From Thermoleophilia bacterium (lineage in GTDB: Bacteria > Actinomycetota > Thermoleophilia > Gaiellales > Gaiellaceae), in the NCBI GenBank assembly GCA_017882605.1, contig JADGPE010000019.1, positions 1-34,954 on the forward strand: a stretch of DNA of 34,954 nt, in the 5' to 3' direction. Within the stretch, counting starts at the first letter, position 1. Every line of letters starts with the position of its first letter. The translations under genes and the position numbers were made by a program. The notes beneath the pieces are model-generated. The model searched no databases, was not told the DNA's origin, and saw nothing but the letters and a program-made list of their open reading frames with translations. Below are positions 26,675-34,849 of this stretch, piece after piece.

Positions 26675-27616
26675 GTGCTTGGGACGGCTCCAGGATTTCA
26701 GGCCCGCGGCCGGCTCGCCGCGGCCGCCGCCGCCGCGTTCGTCGCGGTCGGCCTGGTGGGCGCATACCGCTACGTCGACAACTACTGGATCTACCGCGGC
26801 TTTGCGGCTCCCAAGGATCCGGCATTCGTCCACCTGCGGGGCGTCACGACGCACTTCGAGCTCACGAGCGCCGCCCTGGGCGGCCGCGCCCAGCCGGTCG
26901 ACGTCTACCTCCCGCCCGGCTACACCACGAGCCCGAACCGGCGGTACCCGGTCATCTACCTCCTGCACGGCGTTCCCGGCCGCCCCGCCGCGTTTCTCGA
27001 GACCGTCCGCCTCGGCGTCGTCGAGGACGAGCTCGTTGCCTTGCACAAGATCCGCCCCGCCATCCTCGTGATGCCGTTCGGGTCGACCGGTTCGTTCACC
27101 GATGAGGAGTGGGCGAACGGCGTGCGGCCGAACTCGAACTGGGAGACGTTCGTCGCGCGCGACCTCGTGCGTGCGGTCGACTCGCGCTATCGCACGATCC
27201 GCCGCGGCGACGCCCGCGCGTTGGCGGGGCTGTCGGAAGGCGGCTACGGCGCCTTGAACATCGGGATCCACCACCCGGGTGAGTTTCGGGTGCTCGAGAG
27301 CTGGTCCGGCTATCAGCGCGCCGATCCCATTCGCTCGATCTTCGGCATCGACCCGTCGCTGCTCGCCCGCAACAGCCCGAGCCTGACGCTCGGCCGGGTG
27401 GCTGCGAAGCTCCGGCGCGCTCACACCTACGTCTGGTTCTACAGCGGCACGGGCGACCACTTCCTCGCGCAGAACACGGCCTTCGCCGCCGAGCTGCGCA
27501 GGTACCGCATTCCGTTCCACTACTTCGTCGTCCACGGCGGGCACAACTGGGGCATCTGGCGTGGCAACGCCTCCCGTGCCCTCGTCGCCATGTCGCGGAG
27601 GCTCCATGGTGCGTAA
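26675..27616 (+). CDS. PF00756 esterase with N-terminal membrane anchor
   Basis: 313 aa from GTG at 26675. The segment at 14-30 (LAAAAAAAFVAVGLVGA) is a membrane helix that probably stays as an anchor, because it is followed by YRYVDNYWIYRGF and not by a clear cleavage site. All catalytic parts are present: VIYLLHGVPG (93-102), GLSEGGYG with Ser187, GTGDHFL with Asp261 and HGGHNWGIW with His290. The HGGHNW form is closest to the antigen-85/FrmB consensus of the three paralogues. The stop overlaps the next gene by 11 bases, so translation of the lipid-modifying enzyme is coupled to it. Context suggests an esterase or acyltransferase acting on membrane or wall lipids. The substrate is unknown. 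Confidence 0.87.
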   Translation: MLGTAPGFQARGRLAAAAAAAFVAVGLVGAYRYVDNYWIYRGFAAPKDPAFVHLRGVTTHFELTSAALGGRAQPVDVYLPPGYTTSPNRRYPVIYLLHGVPGRPAAFLETVRLGVVEDELVALHKIRPAILVMPFGSTGSFTDEEWANGVRPNSNWETFVARDLVRAVDSRYRTIRRGDARALAGLSEGGYGALNIGIHHPGEFRVLESWSGYQRADPIRSIFGIDPSLLARNSPSLTLGRVAAKLRRAHTYVWFYSGTGDHFLAQNTAFAAELRRYRIPFHYFVVHGGHNWGIWRGNASRALVAMSRRLHGA

Positions 27617-29663
27617 GGCCGCGGCGCTGCCGGTGCTGCTCGTCGTCGCGGTAGCGACGAGCGGGTGGTTCTACCTGCTCAACCCGGCGCTTCCTGGTCC
27701 ACGTGTGCGACTCGCATTGCCCCTCGACGAGCTCTCGCACCATGCGTCCGCATCGCTCCTGTGGTTCGCGGTGGTCTGGGGTGCCGCGGGCGCAGCGCTC
27801 GGTCTCTACGCACGCTGGGCGGAGATCGAGCGCCTTCCGGCCGCGCTGCTCTTCGCCGTCGGCATCGGAACGTATGCGTACCTTCAGACCGGCGTGTCGG
27901 TTGCGGTCGTGCGGCAGATCTCGGCTCGCGAAGCCTTCGATGTCGCGGCTCGTCTTTCGGCCGTGTACCTGCCCGCAGTGATCGTCGGGCTCGGAGCGGC
28001 GGCGCTCGCGGTCGGCCGCCGGCGCGAGCGCGCTCCCGTGCTCGTGGGGGTGCTGGTCGGCGTCGGGGCGCTGCTCAACCTCATCCACGCGGTGCTTCCC
28101 GGCGAGAACACCGGCCTCGTGCACGACCTCACGCCCGACACCGTCGGGCCGTTCGCCCACGCGGTCGGTGTCGTCGCCTCCGTCGCCCTGCTCGTCGCCG
28201 CGCGGGGCCTCGTCCGGAGGCGTCACCGGGCGTGGCAGGTTGCGGTCGGGGTCGCCGCGTTGTCCGCCACACTGCACGTCCTGCATGGGATCAACCAGGG
28301 CACGCTCGCGTCGGTCGTGATCCTGACGCTCCTGCTCGCCCGCCGGCACGACTTCGATCGCCCCGGCGACGTCGGGATGAGGCCTCTGGCCCTGTGGCGG
28401 CTCGGCCTGTCGCTCACCGTGATCGCGGCGTACGCGTTCTCCGTTCTCTGGATCAACCGCATCGATGCCGACCAGCCGTTGACGGCTCGCTTCGTGGTGA
28501 GCGAGACGGCACGTGGGCTCGTGGGGCTGCAGGCCGGTGGCTCGCCTCACCTGAACGGCCATTTCGGGGACTGGTTCCCGCTCTCGTTGCTGCTCCTCGG
28601 CGTGGCCGCGACGGTCTGGGTGGTCGCGGGTTGGCTCGCGCCGTGGCGGCACCGCGTTTTGCAGGAGGCGCGCGAGCGCGAGCTGGCATCTGCGCTCGTT
28701 CACGCATGGGGCATCGACACCCTCGCGCCGTTCGTGTTGCGTGCGGACAAGTCGTACTTCTTCGGGCCTGGTGAGTCGGCGTTTCTCGCGTATCGGGTGG
28801 TCGGAGGCGTCGCGATCGTCTCCGGCGATCCGATCGGACCGCCGGAGGCGTTCGACGAGCTACTGGAGCTGTTCGTCGCCCACGCGCACGAGCGGGACTG
28901 GCGCGTGGCGATCCTTGGAGCGGCCGAGCGATGGTTGCCGCTCTATGCGCGGCACGGGCTGCACTCGCTCTACCACGGGGACGAGGCGGTGGTGGATGTC
29001 GCCTCGTTCTCGCTCGACGGTCGGGCAATCCGCAAGGTACGACAGTCCGTGCATCGCCTGCAGCGCGCCGGCTATACGGCGCGCGTGCTCCGGCCGAGCG
29101 AGCTCGAACGCGACGTGCGCGGCCAGCTCGAGCAGATCTCGAGCGTGTGGCGCGGCAGCGAGCCGGAGCGAGGCTTCGTCATGGCGCTCGACCGCCTGTT
29201 TCGGCTCGGCGATCGCGACGCCGTTTTCGTCGTCGGCTTCGGCCCCGACGAGCGCGTCGCCGGCTTCCTCCACTTCGCCGTGTCGCAGGCCGGCTGTGCT
29301 CTGTCGCTCTCTTCGATGCCGAGACTGCGTGAGAGCCCGAACGGCTTCAACGAGTGGCTGATCTGCGAAACGATCGCCTGGGCGAAGGTGAACGAGTACG
29401 AACACGTTTCGCTGAACTTCGCGCCGTTCGCCGCTCTGCTCGCTCCGGAGGCTGAGCTCACGAGCTTGCAGGGCGTCCAGCGACGCGCGTTGCTCACGTT
29501 GAAAGGCCACTTCCAGCTCGACAACCTGCTCCTGTTCAACCGCAAGTTTGCACCGCGTTGGGAGCGCCGTTTTGTCGTCTATGAGAAACGCCGCGACCTG
29601 CCGCGCGTCGGCGTCGCTGCGCTTGCCGCGGAGGCCTATCTGCCCTTCCAGGGCAAACGGTGA
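27606..29663 (+). CDS. MprF-like aminoacyl-phosphatidylglycerol synthase (DUF2156)
   Basis: 685 aa. The ATG at 27606 is chosen because CGGAGG (27596-27601) lies 4 bases upstream; a longer frame starts 15 codons earlier. The first half (to about 345) has about 8-10 hydrophobic helices. The second half (about 360-670) is the DUF2156/LPG-synthase C-terminal domain, a double-GNAT fold that moves lysine or alanine from aminoacyl-tRNA to phosphatidylglycerol. Visible family blocks are GDPIGPPEAFDELLELF, KVRQSVHRLQRAGY, and NEWLICETIAWAK followed by VSLNFAPFAALL. No lysyl-tRNA synthetase domain is fused, unlike mycobacterial LysX. The amino acid used cannot be told. It overlaps the upstream esterase gene by 11 bases and the downstream membrane gene by 4. 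Confidence 0.88.
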   Translation: MVRKAAALPVLLVVAVATSGWFYLLNPALPGPRVRLALPLDELSHHASASLLWFAVVWGAAGAALGLYARWAEIERLPAALLFAVGIGTYAYLQTGVSVAVVRQISAREAFDVAARLSAVYLPAVIVGLGAAALAVGRRRERAPVLVGVLVGVGALLNLIHAVLPGENTGLVHDLTPDTVGPFAHAVGVVASVALLVAARGLVRRRHRAWQVAVGVAALSATLHVLHGINQGTLASVVILTLLLARRHDFDRPGDVGMRPLALWRLGLSLTVIAAYAFSVLWINRIDADQPLTARFVVSETARGLVGLQAGGSPHLNGHFGDWFPLSLLLLGVAATVWVVAGWLAPWRHRVLQEARERELASALVHAWGIDTLAPFVLRADKSYFFGPGESAFLAYRVVGGVAIVSGDPIGPPEAFDELLELFVAHAHERDWRVAILGAAERWLPLYARHGLHSLYHGDEAVVDVASFSLDGRAIRKVRQSVHRLQRAGYTARVLRPSELERDVRGQLEQISSVWRGSEPERGFVMALDRLFRLGDRDAVFVVGFGPDERVAGFLHFAVSQAGCALSLSSMPRLRESPNGFNEWLICETIAWAKVNEYEHVSLNFAPFAALLAPEAELTSLQGVQRRALLTLKGHFQLDNLLLFNRKFAPRWERRFVVYEKRRDLPRVGVAALAAEAYLPFQGKR

Positions 29664-30469
29664 GCATTGCGGCTGGGCTCTTGCTCGCGCTGAGCTCGGC
29701 CGTTGCACTCAACTGGGGCTGGGTCGCGCAGCACACTGCGGCGTCGAGCCTGCCGTCCCTGAATCTGCGGCGCCCGCTGACGTCGCTACGGCTGCTCTTC
29801 GGCGATCTGCGCTGGCTCGCAGGGTTTCTCGTCGGGCTCGGCGGCTGGGCGTTCTACGTCGGAGCGCTCTCGCTCGCTCCGCTCTCGCTCGTGCAGGCAG
29901 TCGCAGCGGGCGGGATCGGGATTCTCGCGCTGTTCGCACATCGTGCCGGCACGCGACTCTCCGCGCGTGAGCGCGTCGCCGTCGTCGTCTCGACCGTCGG
30001 TCTTCTGCTGCTCGCGGTCTCGCTCGCGGGCGGCGCGAATGTCGGTCGCCAACCGGGCGTCTCCGCGATCGCCGCATGGCTCGGTGTGTCGTTCGGCGTT
30101 TCGTGTCTCGGAGTGACCGGCGGCGCGGCCCTTGCGCCCGGCGCCGGCCTCGGGGTGGCGGCAGGTGTGCTCTACGCCGCGGGCGACGTTGCGACCAAGT
30201 CGATCTTTGCGGGCGGCCTCTGGCTCGTGCTTGTCGCCGTGGTCCTCGCCGCTCACGGTGCGGCATTCGTGGCGCTCCAGTTCGGGTTCCAGCGCGGGCG
30301 GGCGCTCGCGACGGCAGGCACGTCGACACTGCTGACGAATGCGCTGCCGATCGCCGCAGGCCTCGTCGTCTACCACGAGCACCTGCCCGGCGGGGTGTAC
30401 TCGATGGTGCGGATCGCGTCCTTCGCGGCCGTCGTCGCCGGCGCGGCGCTGCTCGCTCGCTCGCCTTAG
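29660..30469 (+). CDS. DMT superfamily membrane transporter (EamA/NIPA-like)
   Basis: 269 aa from GTG at 29660, overlapping the MprF-like stop as GTGA. About nine hydrophobic segments cover the whole chain; LSLVQAVAAGGIGILALF and STLLTNALPIAAGLVVYHEHLPG fit the repeated EamA helix-pair pattern, and LNWGWVAQHTAA at the N-terminus resembles the NIPA/Mg-transporter-like branch. Substrate unknown. Tight coupling to the lipid aminoacylation gene hints at a lipid, lipid precursor or cation role, but similar proteins carry many solutes. The stop TAG overlaps the convergent RraA-family stop by 4 bases (30466-30469), so there is no intergenic terminator. Confidence 0.8.
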   Translation: MSIAAGLLLALSSAVALNWGWVAQHTAASSLPSLNLRRPLTSLRLLFGDLRWLAGFLVGLGGWAFYVGALSLAPLSLVQAVAAGGIGILALFAHRAGTRLSARERVAVVVSTVGLLLLAVSLAGGANVGRQPGVSAIAAWLGVSFGVSCLGVTGGAALAPGAGLGVAAGVLYAAGDVATKSIFAGGLWLVLVAVVLAAHGAAFVALQFGFQRGRALATAGTSTLLTNALPIAAGLVVYHEHLPGGVYSMVRIASFAAVVAGAALLARSP

Positions 30470-30930
30470 GGCAAGACGAGGATTCCGTCCGCGTCGCTGT
30501 ACAGCGTCGCGCCCGGGATGAAGGTCGCGCCGCCGAAGCGCACCGGCACGTCGAGCTCGCCGGCGCCGTCCTTGCCGCTCGGCCTTGGGATCGATCCGAG
30601 CCCCTTGATGCCGATCGCGAGTGCGCCGAGTGCTTCGACGTCGCGGACGCAGCCGTTGATCACGAGCCCCGTCCAGCCGTTCTCGAGCGCGAGACCGGCC
30701 ACGTTGTCGCCGACGAGCGCGCAGCGCAGCGACCCGCCGCCGTCGACGACGAGCACACGCCCGTTCCCCGGCTCGCCGACGCGTTGCTTCACGAGGATGT
30801 TGTCCTCGAGACAGCGAACCGTCGCGATCTCGCCCGAAAACGCGGCGACGCCGCCGAACTGGTGGAGTTGAAGCTCGCAGACGATCGCGTCGTCGCGATG
30901 CGCGTCCCAGAGATCCGACGTCGACGTCAC
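30466..30930 (-). CDS. RraA family protein (HMG/CHA aldolase-like)
   Basis: 154 aa from GTG at 30928-30930, close to the usual 155-165. The metal-substrate signature is GLVINGCVRDVEAL with Arg96 and Asp97, preceded by VLVVDGGGSLRCALVGDNVA (59-78). The family includes class II 4-hydroxy-4-methyl-2-oxoglutarate/oxaloacetate aldolases and the E. coli RNase E inhibitor RraA; actinobacterial members are usually assigned to aldolase or oxaloacetate decarboxylase activity. The start overlaps the methyltransferase stop (GTGA), so it is the second gene of that pair. The stop overlaps the convergent DMT gene. The frame continues upstream inside the methyltransferase gene but that part is shadow. Confidence 0.87.
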   Translation of the reverse strand: MTSTSDLWDAHRDDAIVCELQLHQFGGVAAFSGEIATVRCLEDNILVKQRVGEPGNGRVLVVDGGGSLRCALVGDNVAGLALENGWTGLVINGCVRDVEALGALAIGIKGLGSIPRPSGKDGAGELDVPVRFGGATFIPGATLYSDADGILVLP

Positions 30931-32414
30931 GCGTGCACGCGCACGAGCTCGAAGAACCCCTGCTCGAAGAGCTCGCGCACGACGCGAAGCGCATCGTGGC
31001 GCAACTCCGCCGCTTCGCGCTTGCCCAGCTCGAGGCGGCGCGCGGTGCGCTCGACAGCCTCGTCGAAAGTGGTGTGGCCGTCGAGCGTGATCAGCAGCTC
31101 GGCCGTCTCCGACTCGAGCTCGAAATCGAAGCACGTGCCCTCGTCGAGCACGATCCGTGTCTCCTGTACCTCTCCGTGCCGGTCGAGCTCCTGCTCGAAC
31201 CGCACTTCGTCGGTGAGCATCAGGCGTGCCTCGGTGACCGCCGACGCGCCTTCCTCGGCGACCAGCGCGAGGGCGGCGAAGACCCGCTCGATCTGGTCGC
31301 TCGCGAACTCGAGCTCCTCCTCGTCGACGGGATCGGCACGAACGACGTGATGGTCGCCGTCACGCTTGCGGAGCAGGACGGCGCCCTCGGTGATCCAGCC
31401 GGCGGCGAGCGCCGCGAAATACTCCGCCCACTCGTCGAGCGCCGCGCCCATCGTGTCCGGATCCCCGGTGAAATGCTCGTTCCAGCCGGCTGCGTGATCG
31501 AGCGGGTCCGCCCCGCTCAGACCGAGCACCCACGCGTCGCAGCCGTTTCCCTCGAGCCATTCGTGGATGCGCTCGTCCGGATCGTCCTCCGACTCCGCGA
31601 GCCAGCTGACGAGCACGGACGCATGGCCACCGTCAGCGAGGTGGAGAGCCGCCTCGCGCACGACCCGCTCGGACAGCTGGTCGCCGGGGAGGCCCCCGTC
31701 GCGGTACTGCCAGCGCCGCTCCGGCGAGATCACGTACGGCGCGTTGCAGGTGATCAGATCGAACGTCTCGCCGGCGACGGGCTCGAAGAGGCTGCCGAGT
31801 CGAGTCTCGACGTTCTCGATCCCGTTGAGCCCCGCACTGATCTGCGTGAACGCGAGGGCGCGCGGGTTGACGTCGGTTGCGATCACGTGGTTCGCGTGTG
31901 CCGCCGCGAGCAGCGCATGTGCCCCGTTGCCGGTGCCGATGTCGAGCGCCCGTTCCACCCGGCGGCGCGGGGTCAAGGACGCAAGCCAGTAGGCGGTCGG
32001 CGTGAAGCTGGACACCCAGCCCGGTGGGTCGTCCTGGCCGCGCGAGAACCCGTCGAAAGCGAGATAGATGCCCTCGGCCGGTACGAGGCGCGCGCGTGGC
32101 ACGAGCCGTTCGCCGTCTGCCGTGACGAGCCCGATCCCGAGCAGCGCGTCGACGCCGTCGTGCCCGAGCGCGGCCGCCGCGTCGATTGTGGTGACGGGCC
32201 GCTGGAGCAGCAGGAGCCGGATCGTGGTCGCGATCGCCGAACGGGGCAGGCGCCGTTCGAGCACGACCGATTCGGCGAGATCGGCAGAGGGCCCGTCGTC
32301 GCCGAGCAGCTCCTCGATCGCCTCGGTGGTATAGCCGACGGCGCGCAAGGCGTCACCGACTATCGCGGCAGCGGCGCGGTCGGGGCTCGGGTCCCAGACG
32401 TTCACGTGCGCCAT
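30927..32414 (-). CDS. Class I SAM-dependent methyltransferase with N- and C-terminal extensions
   Basis: 495 aa. The central Rossmann domain (about 150-290) has motif I ALDIGTGNG (156-164), the acidic residue in ATDVNPRAL (179-187), and TCNAPYVIS (222-230), a variant of the NPPY motif of PrmC/RlmG-type enzymes that methylate glutamine amides or exocyclic nucleobase amines. NAPY keeps the Asn, Pro and Tyr but not the first Pro. An N-terminal domain (1-115), partly winged-helix-like, and an acidic C-terminal domain (about 330-495) are shared with actinobacterial proteins of unknown target. The likely substrate is a ribosomal or RNA component; that is inference. It starts at ATG 32412-32414, 12 bases past the end of an M24 peptidase remnant. 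Confidence 0.84.
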   Translation of the reverse strand: MAHVNVWDPSPDRAAAAIVGDALRAVGYTTEAIEELLGDDGPSADLAESVVLERRLPRSAIATTIRLLLLQRPVTTIDAAAALGHDGVDALLGIGLVTADGERLVPRARLVPAEGIYLAFDGFSRGQDDPPGWVSSFTPTAYWLASLTPRRRVERALDIGTGNGAHALLAAAHANHVIATDVNPRALAFTQISAGLNGIENVETRLGSLFEPVAGETFDLITCNAPYVISPERRWQYRDGGLPGDQLSERVVREAALHLADGGHASVLVSWLAESEDDPDERIHEWLEGNGCDAWVLGLSGADPLDHAAGWNEHFTGDPDTMGAALDEWAEYFAALAAGWITEGAVLLRKRDGDHHVVRADPVDEEELEFASDQIERVFAALALVAEEGASAVTEARLMLTDEVRFEQELDRHGEVQETRIVLDEGTCFDFELESETAELLITLDGHTTFDEAVERTARRLELGKREAAELRHDALRVVRELFEQGFFELVRVHA

Positions 32415-32606
32415 CCTGCCGCAAGCGCGACACCAACGCGCGCGCTAGCGCTGATCGTCAGGCTCGCGAGGTCGCGCGGGTAGTCGGCGAGGATCTCGAT
32501 TCCGTCGGCCGTGACGACGACGGTGTCCGAGTGCCGGAAGCCGCCGAGCTCGCTCGAGTAGACCGATCGCGTGCCCGAGCTCGCCGACGTGCACGCCGCT
32601 CTTCAC
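32402..32606 (-). pseudogene. Remnant of an M24 metallopeptidase (Xaa-Pro peptidase type)
   Basis: In the 201-base gap between the methyltransferase and MMPL genes, one minus frame (32566-32402) reads YSSELGGFRHSDTVVVTADG and then IEILADYPRDLASLTI. This matches the C-terminal end of M24 aminopeptidase P-like enzymes (GGFRHSDTVVVT..G.E.LT.YPRDL). Just upstream another frame (32606 to about 32562) reads VKSGVHVGELGHAIG, resembling other M24 parts. The join needs a frame change and a loss of at least 40, perhaps 150, residues. No start codon or Shine-Dalgarno serves the second frame. It ends by overlapping the methyltransferase start by 13 bases. Confidence 0.6.
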
Positions 32607-32615
32607 CGGGCGACC

Positions 32616-34760
32616 TTACGCGTTCTCGGCTGCGGCCTCCGTCGGCGCGGGCTCCACCTGTGGCAGGAAGAGAGCGGTGCGGGCCCAGTTCGGCATCCAC
32701 CAGTTGGCAGGTCCGAGCAGGCGCATCAGCGACGGGACGAGCAGGGCGCGAATCACCGTTGCGTCGAAGATGATTCCCGCGGCGAGCCCGATCGCGAACT
32801 CCTTGATCTCGAACCCTGGGCTCGACGACAGGACGAGGAACGCGAACATCAGGATCAGTGCAGCGCTCGTCACGAGCTTGCCCGTGCGTGCGAGGCCGAG
32901 CTCGATCGCCTGGTTCGTCGAACCGGTCTCGTCGTAGGCCTCGCGCATGCGTGTGAGCATGAAGACCTCGTAGTCCATCGACAGGCCGAACAGGAACGCG
33001 AAGATCATCAGCGGGATCCAGGCCGTGATCGCCTGCGTCGCCGTGATGTTCCAGAGCGAGGAGCCGTGGCCCATCTGGAAGATGAAGACGACGATGCCGA
33101 ACGCGGCTCCGAGTGAGACCAGGTTCAAGATCGCGGCCTTGATCGGGAGCACGATCGAACGGAACGCGCGCGCGAGCAGGATCAGCGTGAGGATGAGCAC
33201 GAACGCGAGCACGTAGGGGAAGTTGCCGTAGATCGCGTGCACGAAGTCGCGGTCGGTGGCGGCGACGCCGCCGAGTGTGGCGTCGGTTCCCTTCAGCGAC
33301 TCGTTGACGCGGTCGACGATCCCCTGGATCCCCGGCGCCGCACCGTCGGTCGCCGGGAAGGCCTCGACGATCGAGTTCGAACCGCGCTGCCAGCCGGCCG
33401 GCACGGCGGCGCCTGCGACGCCGTCGACCTTGGCGACGCTCGCGGCGATCGCGTTCGCGTCGCCGCCGTTCTCGACGAGCACGGCGAACGGCTTCATCAC
33501 GCCCGGGCTGATCTTGGCGTCGGCGAGCATCTGGCGGCCCGCGATCGCAGTCCCGGTCCCGGGGAAGTTCTTGAGTTGCGACTCGTTCGGGTTCAGCTGC
33601 ACGCCGAGCGCCACGAGCACCGCCACGATCACGATCCCGGCGGCCGCCACCGGGACGGGCCGCCTCAGCACGAGTCGCGCCCAGCGGCCCCACATGCCGT
33701 CCTCCGGGTGGCCGCTGTCGACGAAGCGCTTCGGCATCACGCGCACACTGTTGATGCGCTCGCCGAGCACGGCGAGCAGCGCGGGCAGCAGCGTGATCGC
33801 TGCGATCACCGAGACGGCGGGGATCAGCATGCCGCCGATGCCCATCGAGCGGATGAACGGCAGCGGCAGGATGACCAGCGAGAGCAGACCCACCGCCACG
33901 GTCGAGCCGGAGACGATCACCGACCTTCCCGCGTGCGTCATCGTCTCGACGAGGGCGGTCTCGACGTCCTCACCCTCTCGGAGCTCGTCGCGGAAGCGGA
34001 AGATCATCAGCAGGGCGTAGTCGATCGCCACCCCGAGCCCGACGAGCGCGATCAGGAACTGCACGATGATCGAGACGTTGGTGATGTAGGTCAGGGCCCA
34101 GATCAGCGTGAACGTGTTGAGGATCGCCGCGATCGCGACGACGATCGGCATCAGCACGGCCGGGAGCGTGCCGAACACGAACAGCAGGATGATGAGGGCG
34201 CCGAGACCGCCGATCACCCCTTCGAGCAGCACGCTCGGCCCGCCGCTCGAACCGTGCGTCGAGGCTTCCTCGAGGGGATCGTGACCTGTCACCTGCACCG
34301 TCGTTCCCGGCGGCAGGCCGGCCGCGGCGGCTGCGCGGATGTGATCGGCGCCGCTCTTCGTGTCGAACGTCGCGACGCCGGCGGGATAGATCTCCTCGAA
34401 TGCCGTGTGCCGGTCCTTGGAGACGTACATCGGGTTTCCGTGCGTCGAGAAGTACGAGCTCGTCAGCGCGCCCGGGCTCGCCTGCGCGGCGCGGGCCATC
34501 GACGCCTTGATCGCGTCGCTCGTCGTCGCATCGCCCTGGGTGTGGTAAACGACGACGGTCGGAGGCCGGACGCCGACGCCGAAGGCCTTGAGCGTGCGCT
34601 GGCTCGCCTCGTAGGCGGACTTGCCTGGGATCGAGAAGCTCTGATACCAGCGCTTCGAGACGCGCCCTGCGGCGAAGCCGCCGAAGAGGGTGAGCGCGAT
34701 CCAGACCGCGATGACGGGCCAGCGATGACGAGCGACGAAGTGGGCGAGGCGAGCGAGCAA
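32616..34760 (-). CDS. MMPL family transporter (RND superfamily)
   Basis: 714 aa from TTG at 34758-34760, with AAGGAG 6 bases upstream. There is an N-terminal helix (about 15-33), an external domain (about 35-185), five or six helices (about 190-330), a second helix (about 375-395), a second external domain, and five or six final helices (about 520-680). The GVAIDYALLMIFRFRDEL (237-254) and GLSMDYEVFMLTRMREAY segments are the paired family motifs with the proton-relay Asp and Tyr. MmpL proteins export lipids, glycolipids or drugs by proton motive force. It diverges from a TetR gene, which most likely represses it. No lipid or polyketide synthesis gene is near, so drug or fatty-acid efflux is as likely as lipid export. 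Confidence 0.92.
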   Translation of the reverse strand: MLARLAHFVARHRWPVIAVWIALTLFGGFAAGRVSKRWYQSFSIPGKSAYEASQRTLKAFGVGVRPPTVVVYHTQGDATTSDAIKASMARAAQASPGALTSSYFSTHGNPMYVSKDRHTAFEEIYPAGVATFDTKSGADHIRAAAAAGLPPGTTVQVTGHDPLEEASTHGSSGGPSVLLEGVIGGLGALIILLFVFGTLPAVLMPIVVAIAAILNTFTLIWALTYITNVSIIVQFLIALVGLGVAIDYALLMIFRFRDELREGEDVETALVETMTHAGRSVIVSGSTVAVGLLSLVILPLPFIRSMGIGGMLIPAVSVIAAITLLPALLAVLGERINSVRVMPKRFVDSGHPEDGMWGRWARLVLRRPVPVAAAGIVIVAVLVALGVQLNPNESQLKNFPGTGTAIAGRQMLADAKISPGVMKPFAVLVENGGDANAIAASVAKVDGVAGAAVPAGWQRGSNSIVEAFPATDGAAPGIQGIVDRVNESLKGTDATLGGVAATDRDFVHAIYGNFPYVLAFVLILTLILLARAFRSIVLPIKAAILNLVSLGAAFGIVVFIFQMGHGSSLWNITATQAITAWIPLMIFAFLFGLSMDYEVFMLTRMREAYDETGSTNQAIELGLARTGKLVTSAALILMFAFLVLSSSPGFEIKEFAIGLAAGIIFDATVIRALLVPSLMRLLGPANWWMPNWARTALFLPQVEPAPTEAAAENA

Positions 34761-34792
34761 GGTGAACTCCTTCCGGCGAACGCTGATCGGCC

Positions 34793-34821
34793 AAGTTACA
34801 GGCGCGGCATTATTTCTGCAA
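34793..34821 (-). promoter_or_regulatory. Promoter of the MMPL gene
   Basis: On the minus strand -35 TTGCAG (34821-34816), a 17-base spacer and -10 TAACTT (34798-34793) precede the TTG start by about 32 bases. The AAGGAG ribosome-binding site lies between. This is the best-spaced promoter in the window after that of argC. Confidence 0.5.
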
Positions 34822-34822
34822 C

Positions 34823-34840
34823 TGTAAAGTTTCGGTTACA
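34823..34840. promoter_or_regulatory. TetR-type operator candidate between MMPL and tetR
   Basis: TGTAA (34823-34827), 8 bases, then TTACA (34836-34840) form an 18-bp palindrome next to the MMPL -35 and overlapping the TACACT -10 (34837-34842) of the regulator. A further TTACA half-site lies at 34796-34800 within the MMPL -10 region. A TetR dimer here would repress both genes. Confidence 0.5.
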
Positions 34841-34849
34841 CTGAGCGGT

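Noticed and set aside
30933-34844. 516- and 535-codon plus-strand frames opposite the methyltransferase and MMPL genes
   Set aside because: Antisense shadows: composition follows the complementary codons, and no domain is visible.
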